Shown piece by piece: positions 20,826 through 30,090 of a DNA stretch of 64,000 nt. Below the pieces are notes generated by a model. That model did not search any database. It saw only the letters and a program-made list of their open reading frames with translations, and was not told the DNA's origin. Numbering within the stretch: position 1 is the first letter of the stretch; every line of letters begins with the position of its first letter. The position numbers were made by a program, and so were the translations under genes. Origin of the DNA: Curtobacterium sp. MCJR17_055 (GTDB taxonomy: Bacteria; Actinomycetota; Actinomycetes; Actinomycetales; Microbacteriaceae); contig NZ_QKLF01000001.1 of NCBI RefSeq assembly GCF_003224335.1, positions 248,001 through 312,000 on the forward strand, read 5' to 3'.

Positions 20826-22094
20826 ATGACGAGCACCCCGAACGACGGCTTCGACCTCCGTGGCGTCCTGCTGTCCGGCTTCCTGCCCGCGGCGCTCTTC
20901 GCGATCGGCGAGGGCGCGATCATCCCGATCATCCCGATCGCCGCGGACTCCCTCGGGGCGAGCCTCGCGATCGCCGGCTTCGTCGCGTCCCTCATCCTCG
21001 TCGGCGAGCTCATCGGCGACGTGCCCTCCGGGGTCGTCGTCGCGCGGATCGGCGAACGGAACGCGATGATCGGCGCCGCGGTCGTGTCGGTCGTCGGCCT
21101 GCTCGTCTGCACGGCAGCGCCGAACCCGGTCGTGCTCGCGGTCGGGGTCTTCCTGGTCGGCCTGTCGACGGCGGTGTTCGCGCTCGCCCGGCACGCCTAC
21201 ATGACCACCGCGATCCCGCTCCGGATCCGGGCCCGCGCGCTGTCGAGCCTGGGCGGGGTGTTCCGCTTCGGCTACTTCGTCGGCCCGTTCCTCGCCGCGG
21301 GCGTCGTGCACCTCACGGGGACGACGCAGAGCGCGTTCTGGGTGCACGTCGTGTGCTGTCTCGGCGCGGCCGTCGTGCTCCTCGTCATCCGCGACCCGGC
21401 GACGGGCGCGCGCGGCCTGCAGTGGCCGCGCCGCGCCTCCCGGCCAGCGCCCGCGGAGCACGAGGGCGAGCAGTTCGTGCAGGCGGAGTCCGAGGGGCTG
21501 TTCCGCACCCTCCGTCAGCACCACAGGGTCCTCGTCCGGCTCGGCAGCGGTGCCGCGCTCATCGGCGCGATGCGGGCGGGCCGCCAGGTGATCCTGCCGC
21601 TCTGGGCGGTCAACGTCGGACTCGACGACTCGGCGGCCGCGCTCGTGATCGGCATCGCCGGGGCGGTCGACTTCGCGCTGTTCTACACGAGCGGCCAGAT
21701 CATGGACCGGTGGGGCCGGCTGGCGAGCGCCCTGCCCTGCATGCTCGGCCTGAGCGTCTGTTACTTCCTGCTCGCCGGGAGCGACCACCTCGACGCCCGG
21801 GTCGGTTGGTTCGTCGCGGTGGCGATGGCGATGTCGCTCGCGAACGGCGTCGGCTCCGGCATCCTCATGACGCTCGGTGCCGACCTCGCGCCCGCCGACC
21901 GTCCGGCACCGTTCCTCGGGGCGTGGCGGTTCACCGGGGACGTCGGCTCCGCGGCAGCCCCGCTCGTCATCTCGGGTGTCACCGCGGTCGCGACGATCGC
22001 GGTCGCGAGCGGGGTGATGGGCGTGCTCGGGCTCGTCGGTGCCGGCGTCCTGCTCCGCTACGTGCCGCGCTACCTGCCCCGCACGCTGCGCTGA
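20826..22094 (+). CDS. Major facilitator superfamily transporter
   Basis: Integral membrane transporter of 422 residues with about twelve predicted helices. The cytoplasmic loop 2-3 signature is recognisable as [18 protein letters not shown], and the second half repeats it as [16 protein letters not shown] central loop of about 45 charged residues (around 195-235) separates the two six-helix bundles. It is divergent from mnmA, with TACCGT nine bases before the ATG. The family includes drug and sugar exporters; nothing here fixes the substrate. Confidence 0.9.
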   Translation: MTSTPNDGFDLRGVLLSGFLPAALFAIGEGAIIPIIPIAADSLGASLAIAGFVASLILVGELIGDVPSGVVVARIGERNAMIGAAVVSVVGLLVCTAAPNPVVLAVGVFLVGLSTAVFALARHAYMTTAIPLRIRARALSSLGGVFRFGYFVGPFLAAGVVHLTGTTQSAFWVHVVCCLGAAVVLLVIRDPATGARGLQWPRRASRPAPAEHEGEQFVQAESEGLFRTLRQHHRVLVRLGSGAALIGAMRAGRQVILPLWAVNVGLDDSAAALVIGIAGAVDFALFYTSGQIMDRWGRLASALPCMLGLSVCYFLLAGSDHLDARVGWFVAVAMAMSLANGVGSGILMTLGADLAPADRPAPFLGAWRFTGDVGSAAAPLVISGVTAVATIAVASGVMGVLGLVGAGVLLRYVPRYLPRTLR

Positions 22095-22106
22095 GCGGCG
22101 CCGCCC

Positions 22107-22122
22107 CGGCGGTGTCCCGCCG
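22107..22122 (+). terminator. Short hairpin after the MFS gene
   Basis: CGGCGG and CCGCCG arms with loop TGTC just after the MFS stop codon, followed by further GC-rich self-complementary sequence. No T-run. Confidence 0.4.
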
Positions 22123-22180
22123 CGGGTGGCCGGCCGGCCGGCGGGTGACCCACTGCGGCTCCGCCACGGGCCCTCCTGCG

Positions 22181-22186
22181 TACACT
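22181..22186 (+). promoter_or_regulatory. -10 element of the tRNA-Leu gene
   Basis: TACACT ends ten bases before the mature 5' end of tRNA-Leu. The -35 region is not convincing. Confidence 0.45.
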
Positions 22187-22196
22187 GGTGCGGCCA

Positions 22197-22276
22197 GCGG
22201 GAGTGGTGGAATCGGTAGACACGCAGGATTTAGGTTCCTGTGCTTCGGCGTGAGGGTTCGAGTCCCTCCTTCCGCA
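22197..22276 (+). tRNA. tRNA-Leu (anticodon TAG)
   Basis: Acceptor stem GCGGGAG pairs with CTTCCGC (one G-U), anticodon stem CAGGA/TCCTG encloses the loop TTTAGGT with anticodon TAG, and the T arm GAGGG-TTCGAGT-CCCTC is perfect. A short extra arm sits between anticodon and T arms, as expected for a class II leucine tRNA. The discriminator A at 22276 is followed by CC in the genome, but a full CCA is not encoded. Confidence 0.95.
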
Positions 22277-22422
22277 CCGGGTGACGAGGGACCGACGGTC
22301 CCGGTCCGGAAGCCGGCGTTCGTCGATCGACGTCAGCCTGACGACGGATGGCCAGGACATGCCCGCACGGTACCCTCGGTCCGGCGGGTGCCATCCGCCC
22401 TCGTCCGCCGACCGGAAGAACC

Positions 22423-23097
22423 ATGGACTCCGTCGCACTCGCCCTGATCCCCTGGCTGGATCCGCAGTACATCCTCGACCACTTCGGGGCGTTCGCCGTG
22501 CTCGTCGTCTGCGCCATCATCTTCGCCGAGACGGGCCTGCTGGTCGGGTTCATCTTCCCCGGGGACAGCCTGCTCGTCATCACGGGCCTGTTCGCCTTCG
22601 ACCGCCACGGGCAGATCGGCGGCATCCCGATCTGGGTCGTCGCGCTCATGATCGGCGCCGCCGCGTTCATCGGCGGCGAGCTCGGGTACTACATCGGCAA
22701 GAAGGCCGGACCGCCCATCTTCGAGCGCAAGGACAGCGGTCTGTTCTCGAAGGCGAACGTCGACCGGACGAACGCGTTCTTCCACCGGTACGGGGCCCTC
22801 GCGGTGATCCTCGCCCGCTTCGTCCCCGTCGTCCGGACCTTCGCGCCGATCGCCGCGGGCGTCGGCCGGATGAACTACCGGAAGTACTCGCTGTACAACG
22901 CCGTCGGGGCGGTCATCTGGGGGGTCGGCGTGACGTTCCTCGGGTACTTCCTCGGGTACATCCCCGCGGTGGCGTACATCGTGCGCAACTACATCGACGT
23001 GATCCTGCTCGCCGCCGTCGTCGTCACGGTGGTCCCCGCCGTCATCACGTACGTCCGCAACTCCCGCAAGGCGAAGCAGGCCGACCCGCTGCCGTAG
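22423..23097 (+). CDS. DedA family membrane protein
   Basis: SNARE-associated/DedA family protein of 224 residues with about five membrane segments. Typical motifs are present: FAETGLLVGFIFPGDSLL near the N-terminus, GGELGYYIGKKAG, and the conserved FHRYGALAVILARFVPVVRTFAPIAAG region with its essential arginines. The last residues are basic (VRNSRKAKQADP). DedA proteins act as membrane lipid flippases or proton-coupled transporters that support envelope homeostasis, including undecaprenyl phosphate recycling in some members; the specific role here is inferred. It lies downstream of tRNA-Leu with its own start region. Confidence 0.93.
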   Translation: MDSVALALIPWLDPQYILDHFGAFAVLVVCAIIFAETGLLVGFIFPGDSLLVITGLFAFDRHGQIGGIPIWVVALMIGAAAFIGGELGYYIGKKAGPPIFERKDSGLFSKANVDRTNAFFHRYGALAVILARFVPVVRTFAPIAAGVGRMNYRKYSLYNAVGAVIWGVGVTFLGYFLGYIPAVAYIVRNYIDVILLAAVVVTVVPAVITYVRNSRKAKQADPLP

Positions 23098-23111
23098 CCG
23101 CCGTGGTGGCC

Positions 23112-23147
23112 GACGGACGCCGGCCCGATGGACGGACGCCGGCCCGA
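23112..23147. repeat. 17-base direct repeat, two copies
   Basis: GACGGACGCCGGCCCGA occurs at 23112-23128 and again at 23131-23147 with two bases between, in the convergent space between dedA and rdgB. Confidence 0.8.
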
Positions 23148-23171
23148 CCGAGGCCGGCGCGAGCTGGACCA

Positions 23172-23231
23172 GCACAACACGAACCGGCTCGAACCACGGA
23201 GATCCGCGGTTCGAGCCGGTTCGTGTTGTGC
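23172..23231. repeat. Large near-perfect inverted repeat, possible bidirectional terminator
   Basis: Arms 23172-23195 and 23208-23231 are perfectly complementary over 24 bases; the centre can extend the stem by a further CGG/CCG past one mismatch, leaving the loop AGAT. It sits between converging dedA and rdgB. It contains GGTTCGAGCC, reminiscent of a tRNA T loop, and lacks a T-run. Confidence 0.8.
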
Positions 23232-23241
23232 CCGTCCGATC

Positions 23242-23297
23242 GGCACCGGGCACCGGGAACCGGGAACCGGGCACCGGGCACCGGGCACCGGGCACCG
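23242..23297. repeat. Eight tandem 7-base repeats (GGCACCG/GGAACCG)
   Basis: Eight consecutive heptamers: units 1, 2 and 5-8 are GGCACCG, units 3 and 4 are GGAACCG. They run up to 16 bases before the rdgB stop codon. Perfect heptamer periodicity suggests slipped-strand expansion; copy number is likely to vary between strains. Confidence 0.85.
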
Positions 23298-23313
23298 CGC
23301 CGACCGCCAGCGG

Positions 23314-23910
23314 CTACCGCTCTCCGCCCTCGAACCACTCGCGGACGATGGGCGCGATGCCCCGGAACGCCTTCGACCGGTGGCTCAGCGCGTTCTTCTC
23401 GGCGCGGGTCAACTCCGCTGCCGACCCCTCCGCGTCGTCCGGCCGGAACACCGGGTCGTAGCCGTGGCCGCCGTCGCCGACGGGCTCGGTGCCGACCTCG
23501 CCGTTCCACACCGCCTCGAACACGTGCTCGGTACCGGAGGGCGTCACGAACGCAGCGGCGCAGACGAAGGCCGCGGTCCGCTCGACCACGCCCTCCAGGT
23601 TCTGCAGGAGCAGTGCGATGTTGTCCGCGTCCACCCGGGTGCCGGCGTACCGGGCGGAGTGGATGCCCGGCGCACCCCCGAGCGCGTCGACCGCGATGCC
23701 CGAGTCGTCCGCGAGCGCGGGCAGCCCCGTGTGGGCGACCGCCGCCCGGGCCTTGATGAGCGCGTTCGCCGCGTAGGTGTCCCCGTCCTCGACCGGCTCG
23801 GGGCCGTCGTACGCGACGAGCTCGACCCCGCCGAGGGCCTCGCCGAGGATCTCCCGCAGCTCGACGACCTTGCCCTGGTTGTGCGTCGCGAGGACGACCG
23901 TGCCGGTCAC
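23314..23910 (-). CDS. rdgB: Non-canonical purine NTP pyrophosphatase (RdgB/HAM1)
   Basis: House-cleaning enzyme of 198 residues that hydrolyses dITP, ITP and XTP to monophosphates. Family motifs are present: [13 protein letters not shown] at the start, [24 protein letters not shown] in two parts, and [12 protein letters not shown], with the final SHRSKAFRG substrate-binding segment. GTG 23910 overlaps the rph stop as GTGA. The order murI, rph, rdgB is common in actinobacteria. Confidence 0.96.
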   Translation of the reverse strand: MTGTVVLATHNQGKVVELREILGEALGGVELVAYDGPEPVEDGDTYAANALIKARAAVAHTGLPALADDSGIAVDALGGAPGIHSARYAGTRVDADNIALLLQNLEGVVERTAAFVCAAAFVTPSGTEHVFEAVWNGEVGTEPVGDGGHGYDPVFRPDDAEGSAAELTRAEKNALSHRSKAFRGIAPIVREWFEGGER

Positions 23911-24656
23911 GAGGACAGCCCCAGCACCTCGCGCTGGACGGCCGCGAGCGAGGCGTTGCCCGCGAGTCCGAGGTCGAGCAGCGCGTCGAGCTCCTCGCGG
24001 TCGAACGGCGCGTGCTCCGCCGTGCCCTGCACCTCGATGAACTTCCCCGACCCGGTCGTGACGATGTTCATGTCGGTGTCGGCGCGCGAGTCCTCCTCGT
24101 ACGCCAGGTCGAGCATCGGCACCCCGCCGACGATCCCGACCGAGATCGCCTGCACGCTGTCCGTCAGCGGCGTCGCCTTCTTGCCGATGAAGCCCTTCGA
24201 CCGGCCCCACTCGATCGCGTCGGCCATCGCGACGTACGCGCCGGTGATCGACGCCGTGCGGGTGCCGCCGTCGGCCTGCAGCACGTCGCAGTCGAGGACG
24301 AGCGTGTTCTCGCCCAGGCCCTTCATGTCGACGACCGCGCGGAGCGACCGGCCGATCAGTCGCGAGATCTCGTGCGTGCGGCCGCCGACCTTGCCCTTGA
24401 TCGACTCGCGCTGCATGCGTTCGTTCGTCGACCGCGGGAGCATCGAGTACTCGGCGGTGACCCAGCCGGTGCCCTTGCCGGCCATCCAGCGCGGGACACC
24501 GTTCGTGAACGAGGCGGTGCAGAGCACCTTCGTGTTCCCGAACGAGATGAGCGCGCTGCCCTCGGCCTGGCTGCTCCAGCCGCGTTCGATCGTCACGGGG
24601 CGGTGGTCGGTGGTCGTCCGACCGTCGATGCGGACGGGTCCGTCGGTGGCGTTCAT
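23907..24656 (-). CDS. rph: Ribonuclease PH
   Basis: Phosphorolytic 3'-5' exoribonuclease that trims tRNA 3' ends; 249 residues. Diagnostic segments are [21 protein letters not shown] in parts, [17 protein letters not shown], the phosphate-binding [20 protein letters not shown] and the metal-binding [21 protein letters not shown] 24656 follows GAGAGGAA at normal spacing. It is translationally coupled to rdgB downstream and lies 83 bases after murI, with a hairpin between them. Confidence 0.97.
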   Translation of the reverse strand: MNATDGPVRIDGRTTTDHRPVTIERGWSSQAEGSALISFGNTKVLCTASFTNGVPRWMAGKGTGWVTAEYSMLPRSTNERMQRESIKGKVGGRTHEISRLIGRSLRAVVDMKGLGENTLVLDCDVLQADGGTRTASITGAYVAMADAIEWGRSKGFIGKKATPLTDSVQAISVGIVGGVPMLDLAYEEDSRADTDMNIVTTGSGKFIEVQGTAEHAPFDREELDALLDLGLAGNASLAAVQREVLGLSS

Positions 24657-24712
24657 GGTGTTCCTCTCGGTCCGGCCTGGAGGCTCGGTGCGGGTGGTCC
24701 GGTCGGTCGCGC

Positions 24713-24730
24713 GCCCGCCGGGTGGCGGGC
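24713..24730 (-). terminator. Hairpin between murI and rph
   Basis: GCCCGCC (24713-24719) and GGCGGGC (24724-24730) with loop GGGT directly after the murI stop; no T-run. Confidence 0.5.
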
Positions 24731-24739
24731 CGGGCAAGG

Positions 24740-25579
24740 TCAGCGCAGGGCGCGTGGGAGCGTGATGGTGCCGGTCTCGAGGTGGCCGACGGCGGCGACC
24801 TCGGGTCCGAGGAAGCGACGGGCGAGCCGGACGAAGCCGTCGGGGTCGGCACCGGTGGCCTCGAACGAGTGGCTCGGCGGCTCGGTGCTCGTGCGCTCGA
24901 GCCCGTGTTCGACCAGGCGGCGGTAGACGTCGCTCGCGGTCTCCTCGGCGCTGGAGACGAGCGTGACGTCCGGCCCCATCACGTACTGGATCGCGGCCGA
25001 CATGAGCGGGTAGTGCGTGCAGCCGAGGACGAGGGTGTCGACGCCGGCGTCCCGGACCGGGGCGAGGTACCCGGCGGCGACCTCGCGGAGTTCGGCGGAC
25101 GAGGTGTCGCCCGCCTCGACGAACTCGACGAACCGCGGGCACGCGGCCGTGGTGAGGGTGACGTCGGAGGCGACCGCGAAGGCGTCCTCGTAGGCGCGGG
25201 ACGCGATGGTGCCGATCGTGCCGATGACCCCGATCCGTCCGGTGCGGGTCTGCTTGACGGCCGCGCGGGCCGCGGGCTGGATGACCTCGACGACGGGGAT
25301 GCCCGTCGCCTGCTCGTACCGTTCGCGGGCGTCCCGGAGCACCGCCGAGGACGCGGTGTTGCACGCGATGACGAGTGCCTTGACGCCCTGGTCGACGAGG
25401 TCGTCCATCACCTGCAGCGCGTACCGCCGGACGTCCGCGATCGGCTTCGGGCCGTACGGCGAGTGCAGGGTGTCCCCGACGTAGCGGACGCTCTCGCGGG
25501 GCAGCTGGTCGATGATCGCCCGGGCCACCGTGAGCCCGCCGACGCCGCTGTCGAAGACTCCGATCGGTGCATCCGTCAC
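24740..25579 (-). CDS. murI: Glutamate racemase
   Basis: Makes D-glutamate for peptidoglycan; 279 residues. The two catalytic cysteines are Cys73 in [11 protein letters not shown] and Cys187 in LGCTHYPL, and the N-terminal [14 protein letters not shown] substrate-binding loop is intact, as is [16 protein letters not shown] 25579 is chosen because TACGCT lies seven bases upstream, the leaderless geometry seen repeatedly in this window. It is divergent from pncB, leaving about 98 bases with two leaderless promoters back to back. Confidence 0.96.
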   Translation of the reverse strand: MTDAPIGVFDSGVGGLTVARAIIDQLPRESVRYVGDTLHSPYGPKPIADVRRYALQVMDDLVDQGVKALVIACNTASSAVLRDARERYEQATGIPVVEVIQPAARAAVKQTRTGRIGVIGTIGTIASRAYEDAFAVASDVTLTTAACPRFVEFVEAGDTSSAELREVAAGYLAPVRDAGVDTLVLGCTHYPLMSAAIQYVMGPDVTLVSSAEETASDVYRRLVEHGLERTSTEPPSHSFEATGADPDGFVRLARRFLGPEVAAVGHLETGTITLPRALR

Positions 25580-25586
25580 GGTGACC

Positions 25587-25592
25587 AGCGTA
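25587..25592 (-). promoter_or_regulatory. Leaderless promoter -10 for murI
   Basis: TACGCT on the minus strand, seven bases before GTG 25579. Confidence 0.55.
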
Positions 25593-25664
25593 CCGACGCC
25601 ACCGACGGGGCGGACGCGCACCGGACCTCCCGGCGGTCCCTGGCCGGGCGGCGGGCCCGCTGGG

Positions 25665-25670
25665 TAGGGT
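25665..25670 (+). promoter_or_regulatory. Leaderless promoter -10 for pncB
   Basis: TAGGGT, seven bases before GTG 25678; no ribosome binding site is visible. Confidence 0.6.
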
Positions 25671-25677
25671 CGGACGC

Positions 25678-26964
25678 GTGACCACCGCGCTCCTGACCGA
25701 CCAGTACGAACTCACCATGGTCGACGCCGCGTTGAAGGACGGCACCGCCGACCGCCGCTGCGTCTTCGAGGTGTTCGCCCGCCGCCTGCCGGACGGGCGC
25801 CGGTACGGCGTCGCGGCCGGACTCGGGCGCTTCCTCACCCAGCTCACCGAGTTCCGCTTCGGCGACGAGGAGATCGGCTTCCTCCGGGACCGCCGCGTCA
25901 TCGACGAGGGCACGGCGCGCTGGCTCGCCGACTACCGCTTCAGGGGGGACGTCCGCGCATACCGCGAGGGCGAGGTGTTCTTCCCGAACTCCCCCGTGCT
26001 GCAGATCGAGGGCACCTTCGCCGAGGCCGTGATGCTCGAGACGCTCGCGCTGAGCGTGTTCAACGCCGACTCGGCCATCGCCTCCGCAGCCGCCCGGATG
26101 GTGTCCGCCGCCGACCGACGCCCGCTCGCCGAGATGGGCTCCCGCCGCACCGGCGAGTGGAACGCCGTGGCCGCCGCCCGTGCCGCCTACATCGCGGGCT
26201 TCGGCGCGACGAGCAACCTGGAGGCCGGGCGGACGTGGGGCATCCCGACGATGGGCACGGCCGCGCACGCCTTCACGCTCCTGCACGACACCGAGGAGGC
26301 TGCGTTCCGCTCGCAGATCGACGCGCTCGGCACCGGCACGACGCTGCTCGTCGACACCTACGACATCGAGGCCGCCGTCGACACCGCCGTCCGGTTGACG
26401 GACGGCAAGCTCGGCGCCGTCCGCATCGACAGCGGCGACCTGCCGTCGGTCGTCGCGAGCGTCCGCGCCCAACTCGACCGGCTCGGGGCGACCAGCACGA
26501 AGATCACCGTGACGAACGACCTGGACGAGTACACGATCGCCGCGCTCCGGGCCGCCCCGGTGGACTCGTACGGCGTCGGCACGTCCGTCGTCTCCGGCTC
26601 CGGGCACCCAGCCGCAGGCATGGTGTTCAAGCTCGTCGCGCACCACTCCCCCGCGGGCGAGTGGGTCCCGGTGGCGAAGAAGTCGGCCGACAAGGCGTCC
26701 ACGGGCGGCCGCAAGGAGGCCGGCCGTCGCCTGCGCAACGGGATCGCGACCGCCGAGGTCGTGCTGACCTCCGGATCCGTCGGACCGGACGAGCGGGACC
26801 TGCTCGTCCCCGTGGTGACCTCCGGTGAGGTCGACCCCGCGTTCCTCGGCGCCGCCGGGGTCGAGGCGGCCCGGGCGCACCACAAGCGCGCGAAGGCCGA
26901 GCTACCGGCGGACGCCGAGCGCATCGGTCGCGGCGATCCGGCCATCCCGACGCTCGTCATCTGA
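25678..26964 (+). CDS. pncB: Nicotinate phosphoribosyltransferase
   Basis: First enzyme of the Preiss-Handler NAD salvage pathway; 428 residues. The N-terminal [13 protein letters not shown], the central [20 protein letters not shown] and [11 protein letters not shown] segments, GTAAHAF, and the phosphate-binding VRIDSGDL are all family hallmarks. The active-site histidine of the family falls in GTAAHAFT. The C-terminal part carries the usual [11 protein letters not shown]-like basic segment. It is monocistronic, ending 27 bases from the convergent DUF3039 gene. Confidence 0.96.
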   Translation: MTTALLTDQYELTMVDAALKDGTADRRCVFEVFARRLPDGRRYGVAAGLGRFLTQLTEFRFGDEEIGFLRDRRVIDEGTARWLADYRFRGDVRAYREGEVFFPNSPVLQIEGTFAEAVMLETLALSVFNADSAIASAAARMVSAADRRPLAEMGSRRTGEWNAVAAARAAYIAGFGATSNLEAGRTWGIPTMGTAAHAFTLLHDTEEAAFRSQIDALGTGTTLLVDTYDIEAAVDTAVRLTDGKLGAVRIDSGDLPSVVASVRAQLDRLGATSTKITVTNDLDEYTIAALRAAPVDSYGVGTSVVSGSGHPAAGMVFKLVAHHSPAGEWVPVAKKSADKASTGGRKEAGRRLRNGIATAEVVLTSGSVGPDERDLLVPVVTSGEVDPAFLGAAGVEAARAHHKRAKAELPADAERIGRGDPAIPTLVI

Positions 26965-26991
26965 GCGCGCGGGTGCCGGGCGGCGGGGGTC

Positions 26992-27255
26992 CTACTCGGA
27001 CTTCATCTTCTCGTAGATGGCCTTGCAGTCCGGGCAGACCGGGAACTTCTCCGGGTCGCGGCCCGGGATCCACTTCTTGCCGCAGAGCGCCTTGACGGCC
27101 TTGCCGGTCAGGGCGGACTCGAGGATCTTGTCCTTCTTGACGTAGTGCGAGAACCGCTCGTGGTCGCCGGGCTCGATCGCCTCCTCTTCCAGGAGCTTCT
27201 CGAGTTCGCGGTCCATCACGTCGAGGCCGCCACCACCGGGTTCCGTCGTGCTCAT
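26992..27255 (-). CDS. DUF3039 family small zinc-ribbon-like protein
   Basis: Actinobacterial DUF3039 protein of 87 residues. It has a charged N-terminal helix (MDRELEKLLEEEAIEP), the conserved HERFSHYVKKDKILESALTG segment, and a probable zinc ribbon made of ALCGKKWIP and PVCPDCKAIY (Cys spacing Cx18CxxC). Function unknown; the ribbon suggests nucleic acid or protein binding. The ATG follows TACGCT by six bases, again without a Shine-Dalgarno. Confidence 0.88.
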   Translation of the reverse strand: MSTTEPGGGGLDVMDRELEKLLEEEAIEPGDHERFSHYVKKDKILESALTGKAVKALCGKKWIPGRDPEKFPVCPDCKAIYEKMKSE

Positions 27256-27261
27256 GACACC

Positions 27262-27267
27262 AGCGTA
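27262..27267 (-). promoter_or_regulatory. Leaderless promoter -10 for the DUF3039 gene
   Basis: TACGCT on the minus strand, six bases before ATG 27255. Confidence 0.55.
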
Positions 27268-27322
27268 CGTCGCCGTCCGCGGACGCGCTGCCCTCCGGTC
27301 TCGTCGAGGGCCCTGCGGACGG

Positions 27323-28888
27323 TCAGTTCCGCTGCGCGGCGGCCAGGAGGTCCGGGCCGCGTCGGTCGAACACCGCGCCGCCGACGACGACCCCGAGCAC
27401 GAGCACCGCCAGGCCGACGCCCGCGCCGATCCACATCGCCGGCCACGGGTCGCCGCCGTCGAGCAGGACGTGGACCGCCGACCACCCGGCCGGGACCATG
27501 CAGGCCAGCGTGCCGAGGACCATCAGCGTCTGTGCGACCGTCGCCGTGGCACCCGCCGCCTGGGGCTGGTGGAAGGGGTGGTCGCCCGGTCGGACCGTCG
27601 GGTAGGCCAGAGCCACCGACACGACGCTCGACAGGCCGAGCCCGCCGAGCAGCGCACTCGCCGAGACACCGACGAGCAGCGGGAACGCGTCCGGGTCCCC
27701 GTACAGCCGAGCCGACACCGCGGCACCGAGGACGAGCAGCGGGACACCGACGACGATGAGCGGCACGAGACGCCCGAGGCGGTCGGTCCACCCCGGGGCA
27801 CCCGAGGCGACGTGCAGCCAGACGGCCGTGTTGTCGTACGAGACGTCGTTGTGCGGCAGGAACCCGGCGATGAGCGCCATGAGCGGCAGCGGCGCGAGCG
27901 CGGTCCACGCCCACGGCACACCGGCCACGCCGAGCGGCACCACCACGAGCGGCACGAACACCAGGATGAGGTACGAGCTCCGGTAGCGCGGGTCCCGTCC
28001 CCAGTACGTCAGCGCCCGGGCGGCGACCGCGCCGAACGGGGTGGCACCGAGCCGGTCGAACCAGCCGAGGGTGCGGTAGTGCCGGCTCCGGCTCCGGCCC
28101 TGGACCGTGACGAGCAGCCGCCCGACGAGGGCCCACCACGCGAGGGCGAGCAGCCCGACGACGACGAGCGCGACCAGCAGCTTGCCGGCGGCCGACCCCA
28201 CGTCTCCGTTCGCGGCGTCCGCGGGGACGGCCCACGCCGCTCCCCACGGCGTCCAGCCGGCGACGTCCGCGATGCGCTGCAGTTCCGGGCCGGCGGGTTC
28301 GACCCACGCCGGGCGGAGCAGCAGCGGGACCGTCGGGACCGACAGCACGACCACGACGAACGTCACGAACCAGGCGGCGTCCCGGGCGCGGTGCGCGGCG
28401 AAGAGCCAGGCGCCGACGGTGCTGCCGACCCGGATGAGCAGGGCGTTCGTCGCGATGACCAGGACCGCGGCGAGGACCCCGAGGAGCGCCGGCCCGACCT
28501 CACGGCTCCACGTCACCACCTGGCCGACGGCGAGCACCGCCACCGCGAGCACCGGGACGCCGAGGAGTCCGGCCAGGCCGAGTCCGACGGCGAGGTCCCG
28601 GCGGGAGATGCCGTGCACGAGGAAGCGTCGCGGGTCGAGCGGGTCCGCGACCCCGACGGCGAGGGACACGAAGGTGCACCCGACGGCGACGGCGGCCCCG
28701 ACCAGGACCACGACTGCGCGGGCGGCCGCGGGGTCCGCTCCGCGGAGGCCTCCGAAGACGGACGCGACCCAGACGGCGACGACGAGTGCGACGAGGCTGC
28801 CGACCACCACGGCCACGGACCGTCGGGCTCCCCCGCGGACCTCGCCCGCGAGCAGGTCGGCCCTCAGCCGGAGAAGCTGTGCAACCAT
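27323..28888 (-). CDS. Large ABC-type membrane permease
   Basis: Highly hydrophobic protein of 521 residues with about twelve predicted helices in two similar halves, no signal peptide and short loops. It starts at ATG 28888, 25 bases inside the 3' end of the ATPase gene, so the two are translationally coupled and almost certainly form one transporter. Segments such as LDPRRFLVHGISRRDLAVG and LTYWGRDPRYRSSYLILVF resemble the large actinobacterial ABC-2-like permeases that partner DrrA-type ATPases. Substrate unknown. Confidence 0.85.
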   Translation of the reverse strand: MVAQLLRLRADLLAGEVRGGARRSVAVVVGSLVALVVAVWVASVFGGLRGADPAAARAVVVLVGAAVAVGCTFVSLAVGVADPLDPRRFLVHGISRRDLAVGLGLAGLLGVPVLAVAVLAVGQVVTWSREVGPALLGVLAAVLVIATNALLIRVGSTVGAWLFAAHRARDAAWFVTFVVVVLSVPTVPLLLRPAWVEPAGPELQRIADVAGWTPWGAAWAVPADAANGDVGSAAGKLLVALVVVGLLALAWWALVGRLLVTVQGRSRSRHYRTLGWFDRLGATPFGAVAARALTYWGRDPRYRSSYLILVFVPLVVVPLGVAGVPWAWTALAPLPLMALIAGFLPHNDVSYDNTAVWLHVASGAPGWTDRLGRLVPLIVVGVPLLVLGAAVSARLYGDPDAFPLLVGVSASALLGGLGLSSVVSVALAYPTVRPGDHPFHQPQAAGATATVAQTLMVLGTLACMVPAGWSAVHVLLDGGDPWPAMWIGAGVGLAVLVLGVVVGGAVFDRRGPDLLAAAQRN

Positions 28889-30090
28889 TCCATGCTCTCC
28901 GTGACGGGGCGGCCTCCGGCGAGTTCGACGAAGGTGTCCTCGAGGCTGCGACGCCCGCGGACCTGCGCCATGGTGCCGGCGGCCAAGACCTTCCCGCCGA
29001 CGATGATCGCCACGGAGTCGCAGGTGCGCTGGACCAGTTCCATCGAGTGGCTGGAGAGCACGACGGTGCCGCCCCCCGCGGTGTAGCGGCGGAGGATGTC
29101 GGTGATGGTCGTCGCGCTGACCGGGTCGACGGACTCGAACGGTTCGTCGAGCACGAGCACGCGCGGCGAGTGGATGAGGGTGGCGGCGAGGGCGATCTTC
29201 TTCGCCATGCCGACCGAGTAGTCGGCGACCGGGCGGCCGAGCGCGTCGCCGAGACCGAACGCCGCGGCCAGGTCGGCGCTGCGGCTGCGAGCGGTCGCGC
29301 CGTCGAGCCCCCGGAGCGTCGCCGAGTAGAACAGCATCTGCGCGCCGGTCAGGCGGTCGAAGAGCCGGAGCCGGTCGGGCAGGACGCCCATCGCCCGCTT
29401 CGCCGCGGTCGGGTCGGCCCACACGTCGTGGTCGAGGACGGTGACGGTGCCGGCGTCGGGGCGGAGCAGGCCCGTCAGGATCGACAGGGTCGTCGTCTTC
29501 CCCGCACCGTTCGGCCCGACCACGCCGAAGATCGAGCCCTTGCGGATCTCGAGGTCGACGTCGTCCGCCGCGAGCGTCTGTCCGTACCGCTTCACGAGGC
29601 CGTCGGCGCGGAGCACGACGGGCTGCTGCGGCACGTTCTGCCGGGGTGAGGGGCGCTTCGTCGTCCGCGCTGCCCGGTCGGGCGCACCGGACGAGCCGGA
29701 ACCGTCCCGGGCCTCCTGGTCGGCCCGCCCGTCCTCGGGCTCGACGCGCTCGTCGACGGGTCGGGACGCGGCCGAACCCTGCGGGCGTGTCGCCCGTCCG
29801 GACCGCTTCTTGCCCTTCTTCGTCGGTCGCGGCGCGGGCGTGCTCGTGGCGGCGGCCGCACCAGCGCCGCTGGCTTCCGCGCCGTCCCCTGCCCGCACCG
29901 CGCTGCCGGTCGTCTCGTCCGTCATGTCGTCACCCGCGGACGCGTCGTGTGCGCCCGTGTCCCCCGTGTCGTCGTGGTCGCGCCTGCCCGGCCCCGGGGC
30001 AGCGGTCGCGTCGTCGTCATCCTGATCGGCCGTCCATGTGGCGTCCGACGTGCTGTACACGTCGTCGTCTCCCGTTGTTCCTGCCGACAC
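28864..30090 (-). CDS. ABC transporter ATP-binding protein with long charged N-terminal extension
   Basis: ATPase of about 408 residues. The ATPase domain starts near residue 157 with VVLRADGLVKRYGQTLAADD and shows Walker A (GPNGAGKTTTLSIL), signature VGMAKKIALAATLIH (LSGGQ degenerated to YSVGM) and Walker B RVLVLDEPFESVDP. Before it is an unusual low-complexity region: residues 1-75 strongly acidic (Asp/Thr/Ala-rich), 80-155 basic with KKGKKRSGR. GTG 30090 is chosen because TACGGT stands seven bases upstream; a shorter start (ATG within MTDETTG) is possible. The partner permease gene overlaps its 3' end. Confidence 0.85.
   Translation of the reverse strand: MSAGTTGDDDVYSTSDATWTADQDDDDATAAPGPGRRDHDDTGDTGAHDASAGDDMTDETTGSAVRAGDGAEASGAGAAAATSTPAPRPTKKGKKRSGRATRPQGSAASRPVDERVEPEDGRADQEARDGSGSSGAPDRAARTTKRPSPRQNVPQQPVVLRADGLVKRYGQTLAADDVDLEIRKGSIFGVVGPNGAGKTTTLSILTGLLRPDAGTVTVLDHDVWADPTAAKRAMGVLPDRLRLFDRLTGAQMLFYSATLRGLDGATARSRSADLAAAFGLGDALGRPVADYSVGMAKKIALAATLIHSPRVLVLDEPFESVDPVSATTITDILRRYTAGGGTVVLSSHSMELVQRTCDSVAIIVGGKVLAAGTMAQVRGRRSLEDTFVELAGGRPVTESMEWLHSFSG

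Noticed and set aside
23172-23231. Hairpin with a T-loop-like GGTTCGA as a tRNA gene or attachment site
   Set aside because: No acceptor, D or anticodon arm can be formed and there is no integrase or phage gene near it.
23242-23297. Heptamer array as a CRISPR or origin iteron cluster
   Set aside because: Units are only seven bases with no spacers, and no replication initiator gene or DnaA-box cluster is nearby.
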